Source: Enteractinococcus helveticum
GTDB taxonomy: Bacteria > Actinomycetota > Actinomycetes > Actinomycetales > Micrococcaceae
Direction of reading: 5' to 3'
DNA length: 64,000 nt
Assembly (NCBI RefSeq): GCF_020742345.1
Contig: NZ_DYXC01000029.1
Span: forward strand, 9,639-73,638
The position numbers were made by a program, and so were the translations under genes. The notes beneath the pieces are model-generated. The model was given only the letters and a program-made list of their open reading frames with translations. It was not told the DNA's origin and did not search any database. Below are positions 42,871 through 51,185 of this stretch, piece after piece. Numbering within the stretch: the first letter of the stretch is position 1; each line of letters opens with the position of its first letter.

Positions 42871-43548
42871 ATGGATCTAGACGTATTGCGCAACGCACCC
42901 CTCTTTACACACCTTGATGACGAGGTGTTCAGCGCGCTGACCGCGGAGCTGACTGAAGTTGAGCTGTCCCGAGGTGCCTCAGTTTTCCATGAAGGCGATG
43001 ACGGCGATCAGCTCTACGTTATTCTGTCAGGCAAAATTAAACTCGGTCGTACTGCCCCCGACGGTCGCGAAAACTTGCTGGCCATTCTTGGCCCAGGCGA
43101 AGTCTTCGGCGAAATGGCACTGTTCAACCCAGCCCCACGTTCGGCTTCAGCAACCGCGGTTTCTGCAACCAGCCTTGCTGGTCTACGCCATGAAAACCTG
43201 CGAAAAGTCATCTACTCTTCGCCTGAAGTTTCCATGCAGCTGCTGGGTGCTTTGGCCCGTCGCCTGTCTCGTACCAACGAGTCCTTGGCTGACCTGGTTT
43301 TCTCAGATGTTCCCGGACGCGTTGCCAAAGCTCTGCTCGATCTGGCTGATCGCTTCGGCCGTCCAACCGCTGATGGCCTGTTGGTCGCTCACGACCTGAC
43401 CCAGGAAGAACTGGCTCAGCTGGTTGGTGCATCTCGTGAAACCGTCAACAAGGCTTTGGCTGAATTCGTCCAGCGTGATTGGTTGCGTCTCGAGAACCGC
43501 GCCGTGATTATTCTTGATCTGCAGCGCCTCCGCCAGCGCGCACGCTAA
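42871..43548 (+). CDS. glxR: CRP/FNR-family cyclic AMP regulator (GlxR/Crp-like)
   Basis: Global transcription factor, 225 residues. The N-terminal cyclic-nucleotide-binding beta roll has GDDGDQLYVILSGKIKL and the phosphate-binding cassette PGEVFGEMALFNPAPRSASATA. The long dimer helix follows, then the winged helix HDLTQEELAQLVGASRETVNKALAEF (recognition helix SRETVNKAL). Length and sequence match actinobacterial GlxR/Crp. It sits beside marP as in mycobacteria. A perfect palindromic terminator separates it from ridA. Confidence 0.94.
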   Translation: MDLDVLRNAPLFTHLDDEVFSALTAELTEVELSRGASVFHEGDDGDQLYVILSGKIKLGRTAPDGRENLLAILGPGEVFGEMALFNPAPRSASATAVSATSLAGLRHENLRKVIYSSPEVSMQLLGALARRLSRTNESLADLVFSDVPGRVAKALLDLADRFGRPTADGLLVAHDLTQEELAQLVGASRETVNKALAEFVQRDWLRLENRAVIILDLQRLRQRAR

Positions 43549-43561
43549 GCGCATATAGCGT

Positions 43562-43615
43562 GTTAAACCACTGCCGGGCTGAAGAAATATTTCTTCAGCC
43601 CGGCAGTGGTTTAAC
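43562..43615. terminator. Perfect 54-base palindrome between convergent crp and ridA
   Basis: Two 27-base arms are exact reverse complements with no spacer (centre AAATATTT). In RNA this would form a hairpin of about 25 bp with a minimal loop. T-runs after the stem are short on both strands (GTTTAAC). It probably ends both genes' transcription. Confidence 0.8.
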
Positions 43616-43637
43616 TCAGTGAATCGATCTCAAGATC

Positions 43638-44102
43638 CTAATCTTGGACTTTGACAATCATTTCTACTTCCACTGGAGCGTTCATCGGTAGCATAGCTAC
43701 GCCAACGGCCGAACGTGCGTGCTGACCGTTCTCCTGGAAAATATCAGCCAGGAATTCGGAGGCACCGTTGATCACGACGTGCTGCTGGGCGAAATCGGAT
43801 GCTGAGGATACAAAACCAACGAGCTTGGTGATCTGGGTGATCTTATCCAAGTCTCCGATTTCAGCTTTGATGGCGGCAAGTGCATTCAAGACACAAGTGC
43901 GCGCGTAATCAGCGGCGTCTTCAACGCTGACGTCCTGGCCGACTTTGCCTAGACCTGCAAGCTTGCCATCGACCAACGGCAACTGACCAGAAGTATAAAT
44001 GTTGTCACCATCACGCATGGTGGGCACGTAGGCTGCTAGTGGTTTGCCGACGGCCGGCAGGGTGTATCCGGCTTCTTCAAGACGCTGTTCGATAGCGGAC
44101 AT
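43638..44102 (-). CDS. ridA: RidA family protein
   Basis: Trimeric enamine/imine deaminase family that clears reactive 2-aminoacrylate-type intermediates. The 154 residues include SGQLPLVDG, the long central helix, and a C-terminal PVEVEMIVKV strand; the N-terminal extension (IEQRLEEAGYTLP) marks the actinobacterial YjgH/TdcF-like branch. The canonical substrate-binding Arg of RidA is not clear, so activity is uncertain. AAGGAG lies 5 bases before the ATG. It follows the DUF4177 gene by 11 bases. Confidence 0.85.
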   Translation of the reverse strand: MSAIEQRLEEAGYTLPAVGKPLAAYVPTMRDGDNIYTSGQLPLVDGKLAGLGKVGQDVSVEDAADYARTCVLNALAAIKAEIGDLDKITQITKLVGFVSSASDFAQQHVVINGASEFLADIFQENGQHARSAVGVAMLPMNAPVEVEMIVKVQD

Positions 44103-44113
44103 GTGGCTCCTTC

Positions 44114-44281
44114 TTATTCTGATTTGGGTCGTTTGAGATAGGCAACGGGCGCATTACCGTCCGGACCTGGGATAACTGTAACAAGCTCCCAGCCGTCGTC
44201 ACCCCACTGATCGAGAATTTGTTTGGTGGCATGAATCAGCAAAGGAATCGTGGCGTATTCCCACTTTTGTTTATCACTCAT
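44114..44281 (-). CDS. DUF4177-like small protein
   Basis: A 55-residue cytoplasmic protein: MSDKQKWEYATIP, an amphipathic helix (HATKQILDQWGDDG), then WELVTVIPG and a short strand. This is the DUF4177 pattern (W-E-Y ... L-N-x-x-G-x-x-G-W-E-L-V). The function is unknown. The same small gene sits upstream of ridA in other actinobacteria. It has no Shine-Dalgarno; TACGGT lies 6 bases before the ATG, so it is probably leaderless and leads ridA. Confidence 0.75.
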   Translation of the reverse strand: MSDKQKWEYATIPLLIHATKQILDQWGDDGWELVTVIPGPDGNAPVAYLKRPKSE

Positions 44282-44287
44282 GCGTTA

Positions 44288-44293
44288 ACCGTA
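44288..44293 (-). promoter_or_regulatory. -10 hexamer TACGGT 6 bases before the DUF4177 ATG
   Basis: Minus-strand TANNNT hexamer placed for a leaderless transcript of the DUF4177-ridA unit. Confidence 0.5.
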
Positions 44294-44339
44294 TCTTGAG
44301 CTAAGAGCCTTGGAACAGATATGAGCATGTGCTTCGTAG

Positions 44340-44345
44340 TAGACT
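44340..44345 (+). promoter_or_regulatory. -10 hexamer TAGACT 6 bases before the PBP ATG
   Basis: The same TAGACT sequence occurs at menB, at the 49850 gene and near the 51639 gene, each time just before a start codon. It fits leaderless transcription of the PBP gene. Confidence 0.55.
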
Positions 44346-44351
44346 GCCCAC

Positions 44352-46631
44352 ATGGCCAAAACGACGTCGTCAGGATCTAGTGTGCTCAAAAGCAATCCCG
44401 TGCTGTCAAAGCTGCTCGCCTTTTTTGGTATTTCCGCGTTGTTGGGAGCTTTGGGAGCTGGCATGTTGTTACCCGCTGGCATGCTCGCCGGCGCGGCATC
44501 TCAAGTCGGTACCGAAATGCTAGATCAGCTACCCGCTGAGCTCAATGAAGAGCCACTGTCCATACCGTCGGTCATCCTCGATCAGGACGGTAACGAGATC
44601 GCGACTTTCTACGCTGAAGACCGCACCCCGGTTGATCTCGAAGACATCTCGCAGCACATGATCGATGCGATCATTGCCATCGAAGACGAGCGCTTCTACG
44701 AGCACTCCGGTGTTGATGGTCAAGGACTTGCACGCGCCGTCGTCCATAACGTGACCTCTGATACCCAGCAGGGTGCTTCGACACTGACCCAGCAGTATGT
44801 CAACAACGTGCTGGTCAACTATCAGAACCTTAACGGCTTGCGTACGACCGTATCAGGGACCAAACAGATTCCGGATAAGATTCGCGAAATGAAACTTGCG
44901 GTGGCCGTCGAAAAAGATATGTCCAAGGATGAAATCCTGGAAGGCTATCTCAACATCGTGCTCTTTTCCGGCCGGACCTACGGTGTGGAAGCTGCGTCCC
45001 GATTATTCTTCAATAAATCCGCAGCCGATCTGAACATCCCAGAATCTGCACTCTTAGCTGGCCTGGTTCAATCGCCAAACGCTCTGGATCCGAGAAAAAA
45101 TCCAGAAGGTGCGACCCACCGACGCAACCTCGTGTTGGGCAACATGCTTAATCAAGGCAAGATTACTGAGGAAGAATATGACGAGGCCGTAGCCTCTGAA
45201 CTGGTACTTGATGAAACCCCATTGCCGTCGGGCTGTTACTACGCCAAGGATGGTTTCGAATACTTCTGTGACTACATCCAGCGGTCAATCTTGGCTGATC
45301 CTGCTTTCGGCCCGGATCGTGAATCCCGTCAGCGTATGCTGGATCGTTCCGGTCTAGAGATCACCACGACATTAGATTCGGAGCTGCAAGAAGCCGCTGT
45401 AGAAACCGCACGCCGCAATGTTCCTGCTGGGGAGAACGAAGGCATCGGCTCGTCCATCGTGACGGTCCAGCAAAATACCGGCAATATCAAAGCGATGGCC
45501 CAGAACACCGAGTACGAGGTCGGCGATGAGCAGGGCAACGGTCAAACCTCACTGAACTTTAACGTTGACAAAGACTGGGGTGGCGGTCAAGGCTTCCAGC
45601 TGGGTTCAACCCTGAAGCCGTTCGTTGCAATGGCCTGGATCGGCTCCGGAAAATCAATGCGCGACCAAGTCGATGCTTCCCGGAATAACTATGACGGCGC
45701 CCGTTTCCCCGCCTACTGCCTGCCCGGCGGGCATGCACGCATCGGTAGCGACGGCTGGCGGCCAAAGAACGCTATCGCCGATATGCACAAACCAATGCGC
45801 ATGGACTACGGCTTGTACTGGTCCATTAACACAGCAACAATTGCTGCGGCCTATAACACCGACCTATGTGCCATTACCGATATCACCGACGCGGCAGGTA
45901 TTACCGATGCGGAGAACAACGAAGGTCTAGATCCTTCCAACCCCTCGTTCGTACTTGGTGCCTACAACGTTTCCCCACTCACCATGGCGTCTGCGTACTC
46001 GACTTTGGGTTCCGGCGGCACCTACTGTGAACCTCGCGCAATTGAATCGATCGTTGACGCCGATGGCAACGAATACACTGTTCCGCCAATCCAGTGCTCC
46101 CCCGGGTCGCTGAACCCGGAGAACATCAAAGAGCTTAACAACACGTTGACGGCCATCGCAAGTGAGCGTATTTCGCAAGGACGGCTCAACTTCCCGATCG
46201 CAGGTAAGACCGGTACCAACAACTTTGAGTCGTCAACCTGGTTCATTGGATACACTTCAGAACTTGCAACGGCTTCATGGGTTGGTAACTACCTGGGCAA
46301 CGGCCCGGATTACACCCTGCGAGGCAAAACCATCGGTGGTCGCTATTTCCAGGACGCCTGGGGCTCGCTGATTGCCGGTCCTATGTGGGTTGATTTCATG
46401 GAGGTTGCCGGGCCGAAGTACGGTACCGATGCTTTCCCGAAGTTTGACGGTCCAACCGGTAATCCGCGAGTCTACAGCCGTGGTTCATCCGGCAGTTCAA
46501 ATTCGGGCTCAAATTCGAATTCAGGATCGGATCAAGATTCGGATTCCGGAGCGAATTCGGGGTCGGACTCATCGAATGAATCCGATAACAATGATTCGGG
46601 TGACAATGACTCATCAGGAAATGACGACTAG
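44352..46631 (+). CDS. ponA: Class A penicillin-binding protein (PonA2-like)
   Basis: Bifunctional peptidoglycan synthase, 759 residues. A short cytoplasmic N terminus and one membrane helix (residues 20-50) precede the glycosyltransferase domain with catalytic Glu111 in IEDERFYEH and GASTLTQQ. The transpeptidase domain has Ser419 (STLK), Ser491-Ile-Asn493 and Lys619-Thr-Gly. No PASTA domain follows; the last 45 residues are almost only Ser, Asn, Asp and Gly. The mRNA is probably leaderless. The stop overlaps the metallophosphoesterase start by one base, as in the mycobacterial ponA2-Rv3683 pair. Confidence 0.94.
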   Translation: MAKTTSSGSSVLKSNPVLSKLLAFFGISALLGALGAGMLLPAGMLAGAASQVGTEMLDQLPAELNEEPLSIPSVILDQDGNEIATFYAEDRTPVDLEDISQHMIDAIIAIEDERFYEHSGVDGQGLARAVVHNVTSDTQQGASTLTQQYVNNVLVNYQNLNGLRTTVSGTKQIPDKIREMKLAVAVEKDMSKDEILEGYLNIVLFSGRTYGVEAASRLFFNKSAADLNIPESALLAGLVQSPNALDPRKNPEGATHRRNLVLGNMLNQGKITEEEYDEAVASELVLDETPLPSGCYYAKDGFEYFCDYIQRSILADPAFGPDRESRQRMLDRSGLEITTTLDSELQEAAVETARRNVPAGENEGIGSSIVTVQQNTGNIKAMAQNTEYEVGDEQGNGQTSLNFNVDKDWGGGQGFQLGSTLKPFVAMAWIGSGKSMRDQVDASRNNYDGARFPAYCLPGGHARIGSDGWRPKNAIADMHKPMRMDYGLYWSINTATIAAAYNTDLCAITDITDAAGITDAENNEGLDPSNPSFVLGAYNVSPLTMASAYSTLGSGGTYCEPRAIESIVDADGNEYTVPPIQCSPGSLNPENIKELNNTLTAIASERISQGRLNFPIAGKTGTNNFESSTWFIGYTSELATASWVGNYLGNGPDYTLRGKTIGGRYFQDAWGSLIAGPMWVDFMEVAGPKYGTDAFPKFDGPTGNPRVYSRGSSGSSNSGSNSNSGSDQDSDSGANSGSDSSNESDNNDSGDNDSSGNDD

Positions 46632-47590
46632 TGTCTAAGTCACCTTGGTGGCCGCGTCGGATACTATCCGGCGCGGCCAAACTTTTCACACTGGGTACCG
46701 TCACGGCGGTCTCTGCCACAGTATTTGGTGTGGTTTCAGCACGTCAGTTTGGCATTCGTTATGAAACAGTGCCCTTACTGTCAGAAGGTCAGGCCCCGCT
46801 ACGCATCTTACATATAGGTGATATGCACCTGGTTGCTGGGGATCGGACCAAGATCAATTTTGTTCGCAGCCTGGCGGCAACACAACCTGACCTTGTGGTC
46901 AATATCGGAGATAATCCGGGCGGGGTGGATGCCATAGATGATGTGCTACATGCCCTTGAACCACTATTTGAATTTCCAGGAGTATTTGTTCCGGGGTCCA
47001 ACGACTTCTTTGGTCCCCGCAACGCCAACCCACTACGCTATCTCCGTGCGCCTTCTACGACCACGCATCTTGACGAGCTCCGTAATGCTGTTGATACGCG
47101 TAAATTATTTGACGGCATCACAGCACGGGGCACCTGGCATCGGGTTGACAACCGCTCCTTGACCCTACAAGTCAGTAACGGGGTTGACATTCACCTAGCA
47201 GGTACACACGATGCGCATATGCAAGCCGATGATTGGCCAGGATTTCCAAACGCACAAGACACGAACCCGATACTGAAGATCGCGGTGACCCACGCCCCCT
47301 ACCGACGAGTACTCGATGCCGCGGTGGCCGACGGCGCCGACCTCGTGTTAGCGGGCCATACACACGGCGGGCAAGTGGCCCTGCCCTCCTATGGCGCGAT
47401 AGTGTCGAACTGTGATTTGCCCCCCGGTCTGGCGTCAGGCAGTTTTCCCTGGCGCAGCGCCGGACGCACTGGGCTGATCCATGTCACCGCCGGGATTGGG
47501 GCCTCTCCCACAGTGCCTTTGCGCACGTTCTGTCCGCCGGAAGCCGTCGTCATAGATCTCGTCCCGGCCGATCAAACAACCGCTTACTGA
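46631..47590 (+). CDS. Metallophosphoesterase (calcineurin-like)
   Basis: The 319-residue protein has an N-terminal membrane anchor (about residues 15-38) and the dinuclear-metal motifs in order: GDMHL, GDNPGG, GSNDFF (the usual GNH read as GSND), THAPY and AGHTHGGQ. The catalytic domain is probably outside the membrane. The substrate is unknown; coupling to the PBP gene (TAGTG) suggests cell-envelope work. Its last 7 bases overlap purC tail to tail. Confidence 0.88.
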   Translation: MSKSPWWPRRILSGAAKLFTLGTVTAVSATVFGVVSARQFGIRYETVPLLSEGQAPLRILHIGDMHLVAGDRTKINFVRSLAATQPDLVVNIGDNPGGVDAIDDVLHALEPLFEFPGVFVPGSNDFFGPRNANPLRYLRAPSTTTHLDELRNAVDTRKLFDGITARGTWHRVDNRSLTLQVSNGVDIHLAGTHDAHMQADDWPGFPNAQDTNPILKIAVTHAPYRRVLDAAVADGADLVLAGHTHGGQVALPSYGAIVSNCDLPPGLASGSFPWRSAGRTGLIHVTAGIGASPTVPLRTFCPPEAVVIDLVPADQTTAY

Positions 47591-48483
47591 AATGCCCGAC
47601 CGGTCAACCGGCGGTAAGCCTCACGGTAGCGCTCAGCGGTCTTTTCAACGACGTCGGCAGGTAATTCTGGTGGGGCAGTATCGGTGTTGCGGTCCCAGCC
47701 GGAAGTTTCCGAAGCTAGCCAATCACGTACGAACTGTTTATCAAAGGATTCCTGAGATGTGCCTGGCGCATAAGCCTGGGCATCCCAAAAACGTGAGGAA
47801 TCCGGGGTCAGCACCTCATCACCCAGGGTGATCACACCATTTTCATCAGTACCGTATTCGACTTTCGTGTCGGCCAGAATAATTCCGGCCTCACGCGCAA
47901 TGCGCTCCGCAGTGGTATACAGTTGTAAGGTCTTCTCCCGAATGTCGGCGGCAGCAGTCTCACCAATGCGTGAGATCATCTGTGCAAAGCTGATGTTCTC
48001 ATCGTGCTCCCCGACTTCAGCTTTCGCCGACGGAGTGAAGATTGCAGGATCCAATTTTGACCCATCAACGAGTCCCCCGGGTAACGGGATCCCGGTAACT
48101 TCACCGGTCTTGCGATACTCCGCGAGCCCGGAGCCGGTCAGATACCCCCGCGCAATAGCCTCGATCGGGAACATGTTAAGTCGTTTGACCACCATCGCAC
48201 GTCCCGCAACTTCGGCCGGCACATCGGTTGAGACGACGTGGTTTGGCACATTGATTTCGTCAACCAAACGGTCAAACCACCACAGCGACAGTTGCGTCAA
48301 GATCTTGCCCTTGTCCGGAATGCCGGGGTTCAAGATGTGGTCAAAGGCCGAGATCCGATCCGTGGCGACAACTAACAGCGTCTGGGATGCTCCTGGCTGG
48401 GTGTCATCAGGTTCATAGAGGTTACGAACCTTACCGGAGTAGATGTGACGCCAACCGGGCAGGGACGTTGCGATATCAGTCAT
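47584..48483 (-). CDS. purC: Phosphoribosylaminoimidazole-succinocarboxamide synthase
   Basis: Purine synthesis step that joins CAIR and aspartate. The 299 residues belong to the longer (fungal/actinobacterial) SAICAR synthetase form: YSGKVRNLYE near the N terminus, TDRISAFD, the signature LPIEVVVRGYLTGS as FPIEAIARGYLTGSG, LADTKVEYG and DSSRFW. AGGAG lies 9 bases before the ATG. It follows purD by 3 bases, so purD-purC are one operon. Confidence 0.95.
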   Translation of the reverse strand: MTDIATSLPGWRHIYSGKVRNLYEPDDTQPGASQTLLVVATDRISAFDHILNPGIPDKGKILTQLSLWWFDRLVDEINVPNHVVSTDVPAEVAGRAMVVKRLNMFPIEAIARGYLTGSGLAEYRKTGEVTGIPLPGGLVDGSKLDPAIFTPSAKAEVGEHDENISFAQMISRIGETAAADIREKTLQLYTTAERIAREAGIILADTKVEYGTDENGVITLGDEVLTPDSSRFWDAQAYAPGTSQESFDKQFVRDWLASETSGWDRNTDTAPPELPADVVEKTAERYREAYRRLTGRAFQ

Positions 48484-48486
48484 GGT

Positions 48487-49770
48487 TTAGGCTCCTGGGA
48501 TCGTGATCTCGCCGTTAATAGCTTTGGCCGCAATATCCGTGCGGTACTGACCGTTTGGAATCGAAATCTTTTCTACGGCCGCATAAGCGGTGTCGCGCGC
48601 TTGAACGAGGTCATCACCGGTGGCCACCACGGTTAATAACCGACCACCGGATGCGGTAAATTCCCCGGTATCTCCCGTGGTGGTTCCAGCGTGCAGCACA
48701 CTGACATCTTCATGTTTGGCAGCATCAGCGACCCCGGTAATCTGAGCGCCAGTTTTCGGAGCACCCGGATAGCCCTCCGAAGCCATGACAACCCCAACAG
48801 CCGCGTTGTCGTGGAACTGAATACTTGGAAACGAGGTGGCCAGTTTGCCATCAGCAGCGGCTTTGAGCAGTTGGCCCAACGGGGTTTTTAACCGTGCCAG
48901 CACCGGTTGCGTTTCGGGGTCTCCGAACCGGGAATTGAACTCAATAACCTGGATACCCTTCTTGGTAACGGCCAATCCACAGTACAAGACACCGGTAAAT
49001 GGCGTGCCCCGTTTGGCCATCTCAGCCAGGACCGGCCGGGCAACCTGTTCCATGACGTCTTCGGTGAAGTTTTCGGGTAACCATTCCAGCGGGGTGTATG
49101 CACCCATGCCACCGGTGTTGGGGCCTTCGTCGTCGTTATAAATGCGCTTAAAGTCTTGTGCGGGTGACATAGCCACACCGTCTTTACCATCGGCAATAAC
49201 AAATACCGAAACCTCTGGGCCTTCAAGGAATTCTTCGACCAGTACCGGGTCTCCCCCGGCAAAAATAGCCTGGCCGTGAGCGATCGCCTCGTTGCGATCC
49301 TGGGTCACGATCACACCTTTACCAGCGGCCAGTCCGTCGTCCTTGACAACATAGGGTGCCCCCATTTCATCCAGTGCGGCTTCCAGCTGTTCCAGGTTGG
49401 TTGCCGTATGTGCCTGACCGGTGGGTACCCCGGCGGCGTGCATAATCTCTTTGGCAAAGGCCTTAGAAGATTCCAAGCGTGCTGCCTGGTGGGTTGGACC
49501 AAATACGGCGAAGCCTGCCGCCTGCAACGCATTGGTAACACCTGCAGCCAGCAGTGCTTCAGGACCAATCACGATGAGATCCGGTTGCAGTTCCTGGCAG
49601 AGTTCAACCACCAACTGGGGAGAGGAAACATCAATCGGGTAGACGGGAACTTCCTTGGCAATGCCGGCATTGCCTGGTGCACAGCGCACCTCGGAAACCA
49701 ATGGATCGGCGCGTAAGGCTTGCACAATTGCGTGTTCGCGGCCACCTGGGCCCAAGACTAAAGTTTTCAC
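48487..49770 (-). CDS. purD: Phosphoribosylamine-glycine ligase
   Basis: GAR synthetase, second step of purine synthesis. The 427 residues start with the family's KTLVLGPGGREHAI and contain the ATP-grasp motifs YVVKDDGLAAGKGVIV, EEFLEGPEVSVFVIADG and EFNSRFGDPETQ. The GTG at 49770 is chosen, not the upstream ATG, because the family starts here and TACGCT lies exactly 7 bases upstream. The mRNA is probably leaderless. The gene diverges from the 49850 membrane protein. Confidence 0.94.
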   Translation of the reverse strand: MKTLVLGPGGREHAIVQALRADPLVSEVRCAPGNAGIAKEVPVYPIDVSSPQLVVELCQELQPDLIVIGPEALLAAGVTNALQAAGFAVFGPTHQAARLESSKAFAKEIMHAAGVPTGQAHTATNLEQLEAALDEMGAPYVVKDDGLAAGKGVIVTQDRNEAIAHGQAIFAGGDPVLVEEFLEGPEVSVFVIADGKDGVAMSPAQDFKRIYNDDEGPNTGGMGAYTPLEWLPENFTEDVMEQVARPVLAEMAKRGTPFTGVLYCGLAVTKKGIQVIEFNSRFGDPETQPVLARLKTPLGQLLKAAADGKLATSFPSIQFHDNAAVGVVMASEGYPGAPKTGAQITGVADAAKHEDVSVLHAGTTTGDTGEFTASGGRLLTVVATGDDLVQARDTAYAAVEKISIPNGQYRTDIAAKAINGEITIPGA

Positions 49771-49777
49771 GTTCCTA

Positions 49778-49783
49778 AGCGTA
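49778..49783 (-). promoter_or_regulatory. -10 hexamer TACGCT 7 bases before the purD GTG
   Basis: Minus-strand hexamer with leaderless spacing; no Shine-Dalgarno between it and GTG 49770. Confidence 0.55.
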
Positions 49784-49836
49784 GTCGTTTCCGGCCGATG
49801 GTTGGGCGGTATGTCTGAAATATGTGGAGATCCGAC

Positions 49837-49842
49837 TAGACT
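49837..49842 (+). promoter_or_regulatory. -10 hexamer TAGACT 7 bases before ATG 49850
   Basis: Same hexamer and spacing as menB. The purD promoter lies 54 bases away on the other strand. Confidence 0.55.
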
Positions 49843-49849
49843 CGTAGCC

Positions 49850-50092
49850 ATGTCCTTTCGTCGCCGTCATCTGCCCTACGGCCAGGGCCCATTGTTCCCG
49901 CGCTGGCTGCAAATCATCTACGTCTGGCTGATGATCATGCTGTCGTGTTCCTGGGTGTCCTGGCTTGGGTTTCGCACGTTTGTGGATGCCACCCGCGGCG
50001 ATATTGGCTATGCGCTGGCCGCACTGGGCATTGGCGCGGTTGCTTCAACAATCGTGACCTGGGCCGTCTACCGCAAAAAGTCCAATACCTAA
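49850..50092 (+). CDS. Small two-helix membrane protein, unrecognised
   Basis: The 80-residue protein has a basic start (MSFRRRHLPYGQGPLFPRW), one helix (LQIIYVWLMIMLSCSWVSWLGF), a short loop and a second helix (GYALAALGIGAVASTIVTWAVY), ending in KKSNT. No family is recognised. The start is set by the TAGACT hexamer and by the purD gene upstream. It precedes the asparaginase gene by 35 bases and may share its transcript. Confidence 0.65.
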   Translation: MSFRRRHLPYGQGPLFPRWLQIIYVWLMIMLSCSWVSWLGFRTFVDATRGDIGYALAALGIGAVASTIVTWAVYRKKSNT

Positions 50093-50127
50093 ATGTGCAA
50101 CCACTGAGCATCTAGAAGGAGACCAAG

Positions 50128-51150
50128 GTGTCTGAACCGATTCGGGCCAGCGACGTCGAACAGCTGGCCATTGCAACCCGGAATGGCTTTGTGGAAAACC
50201 GTTTCTTTGGATCAGCCGTTGTGGTAAATTCCGACGGCGTAATTCTTGCCTCGGTTGGTGATCCTGCAGCAGCAGTGTATCCTCGTTCGGCGCTGAAACC
50301 TTTCCAGGCGATCGCTTCACTGCGTTGCGGGGCACAACTGGCACATGAACAGCTCGCCTTGGCGTGCGGTTCACACATCGGTTCCACGCACCATCAAGAT
50401 ATCGCCGCCTCCATGTTAGCCGGTGCGGGGCTCAGCGCCGATAATCTTGCCTGCCCTGCGGCGTATCCGTCGTCGGCGTCCCAGGTTGCAAAGGCTGCCC
50501 TGCAGGTCGCGCCGCTGCCGCTGGAGCGCTCTCGATTGGCGCATAACTGTTCGGGCAAACACGCCGGGTTCTTAGCAGCAACGGTTGCTGCAGGTGTCGA
50601 TCCCACCAGCTATCTGCATCCCGATTCGCCCATCCAGACCGAGGTCATCACCGTCTTAGAGCAGTACTGCCAGACCAGCATTACACACGTGGGGGTGGAT
50701 GGCTGCGGGGCACCCACCCCGGTTATGGCCCTGAGCTCACTAGCCCGCGGGTTTAGTGAACTCGGCCGTGCCCTGACTGATCGTTCAGCAGAACTGCCGG
50801 CCGCAATGGTTGCGCGCGCCATGTTGGATTACCCGCACGTCGTCCAGGGGAACAACCGACCCGATACGGTCATATTGGATTCCCTGGAGTTGCTCGTCAA
50901 AACTGGTGCCGATGGAATTGTTGCACTCGCCGCTCCCGATGGCACCGCCGTGGCGGTGTCCATGATTGACTCCACGGATCGAGCAATGCACCTGGTTGCA
51001 CTGGTACTGCTGGCCAATTTCGCACCGCATATGCTCAGCTTGCAAGCCATGAGCGACGTCGTCGAGCGTATTGTGCCGCCCGTCTACGGCGGCGGGCAGG
51101 TGGTGGGCGGCATCAAGGTAGCCCCGGCGGTCTTGCGGTTGCTGAGCTAA
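50128..51150 (+). CDS. L-asparaginase II-type asparaginase (Rhizobium-type family)
   Basis: Hydrolyses asparagine to aspartate and ammonia; no signal peptide, so probably cytoplasmic. The 340 residues match the Asparaginase_II family, unrelated to the E. coli enzymes: NGFVENRFFGSAVV, YPRSALKPFQA (the Ser-x-x-Lys-like catalytic pair), CGSHIGSTHHQ, NCSGKHAGFLA and GVDGCGAPTP. The GTG start has AAGGAG about 6 bases upstream. Confidence 0.88.
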   Translation: MSEPIRASDVEQLAIATRNGFVENRFFGSAVVVNSDGVILASVGDPAAAVYPRSALKPFQAIASLRCGAQLAHEQLALACGSHIGSTHHQDIAASMLAGAGLSADNLACPAAYPSSASQVAKAALQVAPLPLERSRLAHNCSGKHAGFLAATVAAGVDPTSYLHPDSPIQTEVITVLEQYCQTSITHVGVDGCGAPTPVMALSSLARGFSELGRALTDRSAELPAAMVARAMLDYPHVVQGNNRPDTVILDSLELLVKTGADGIVALAAPDGTAVAVSMIDSTDRAMHLVALVLLANFAPHMLSLQAMSDVVERIVPPVYGGGQVVGGIKVAPAVLRLLS

Positions 51151-51185
51151 GCTAACGGCGTGAGTAATTTTGAAAGGACGACGTG

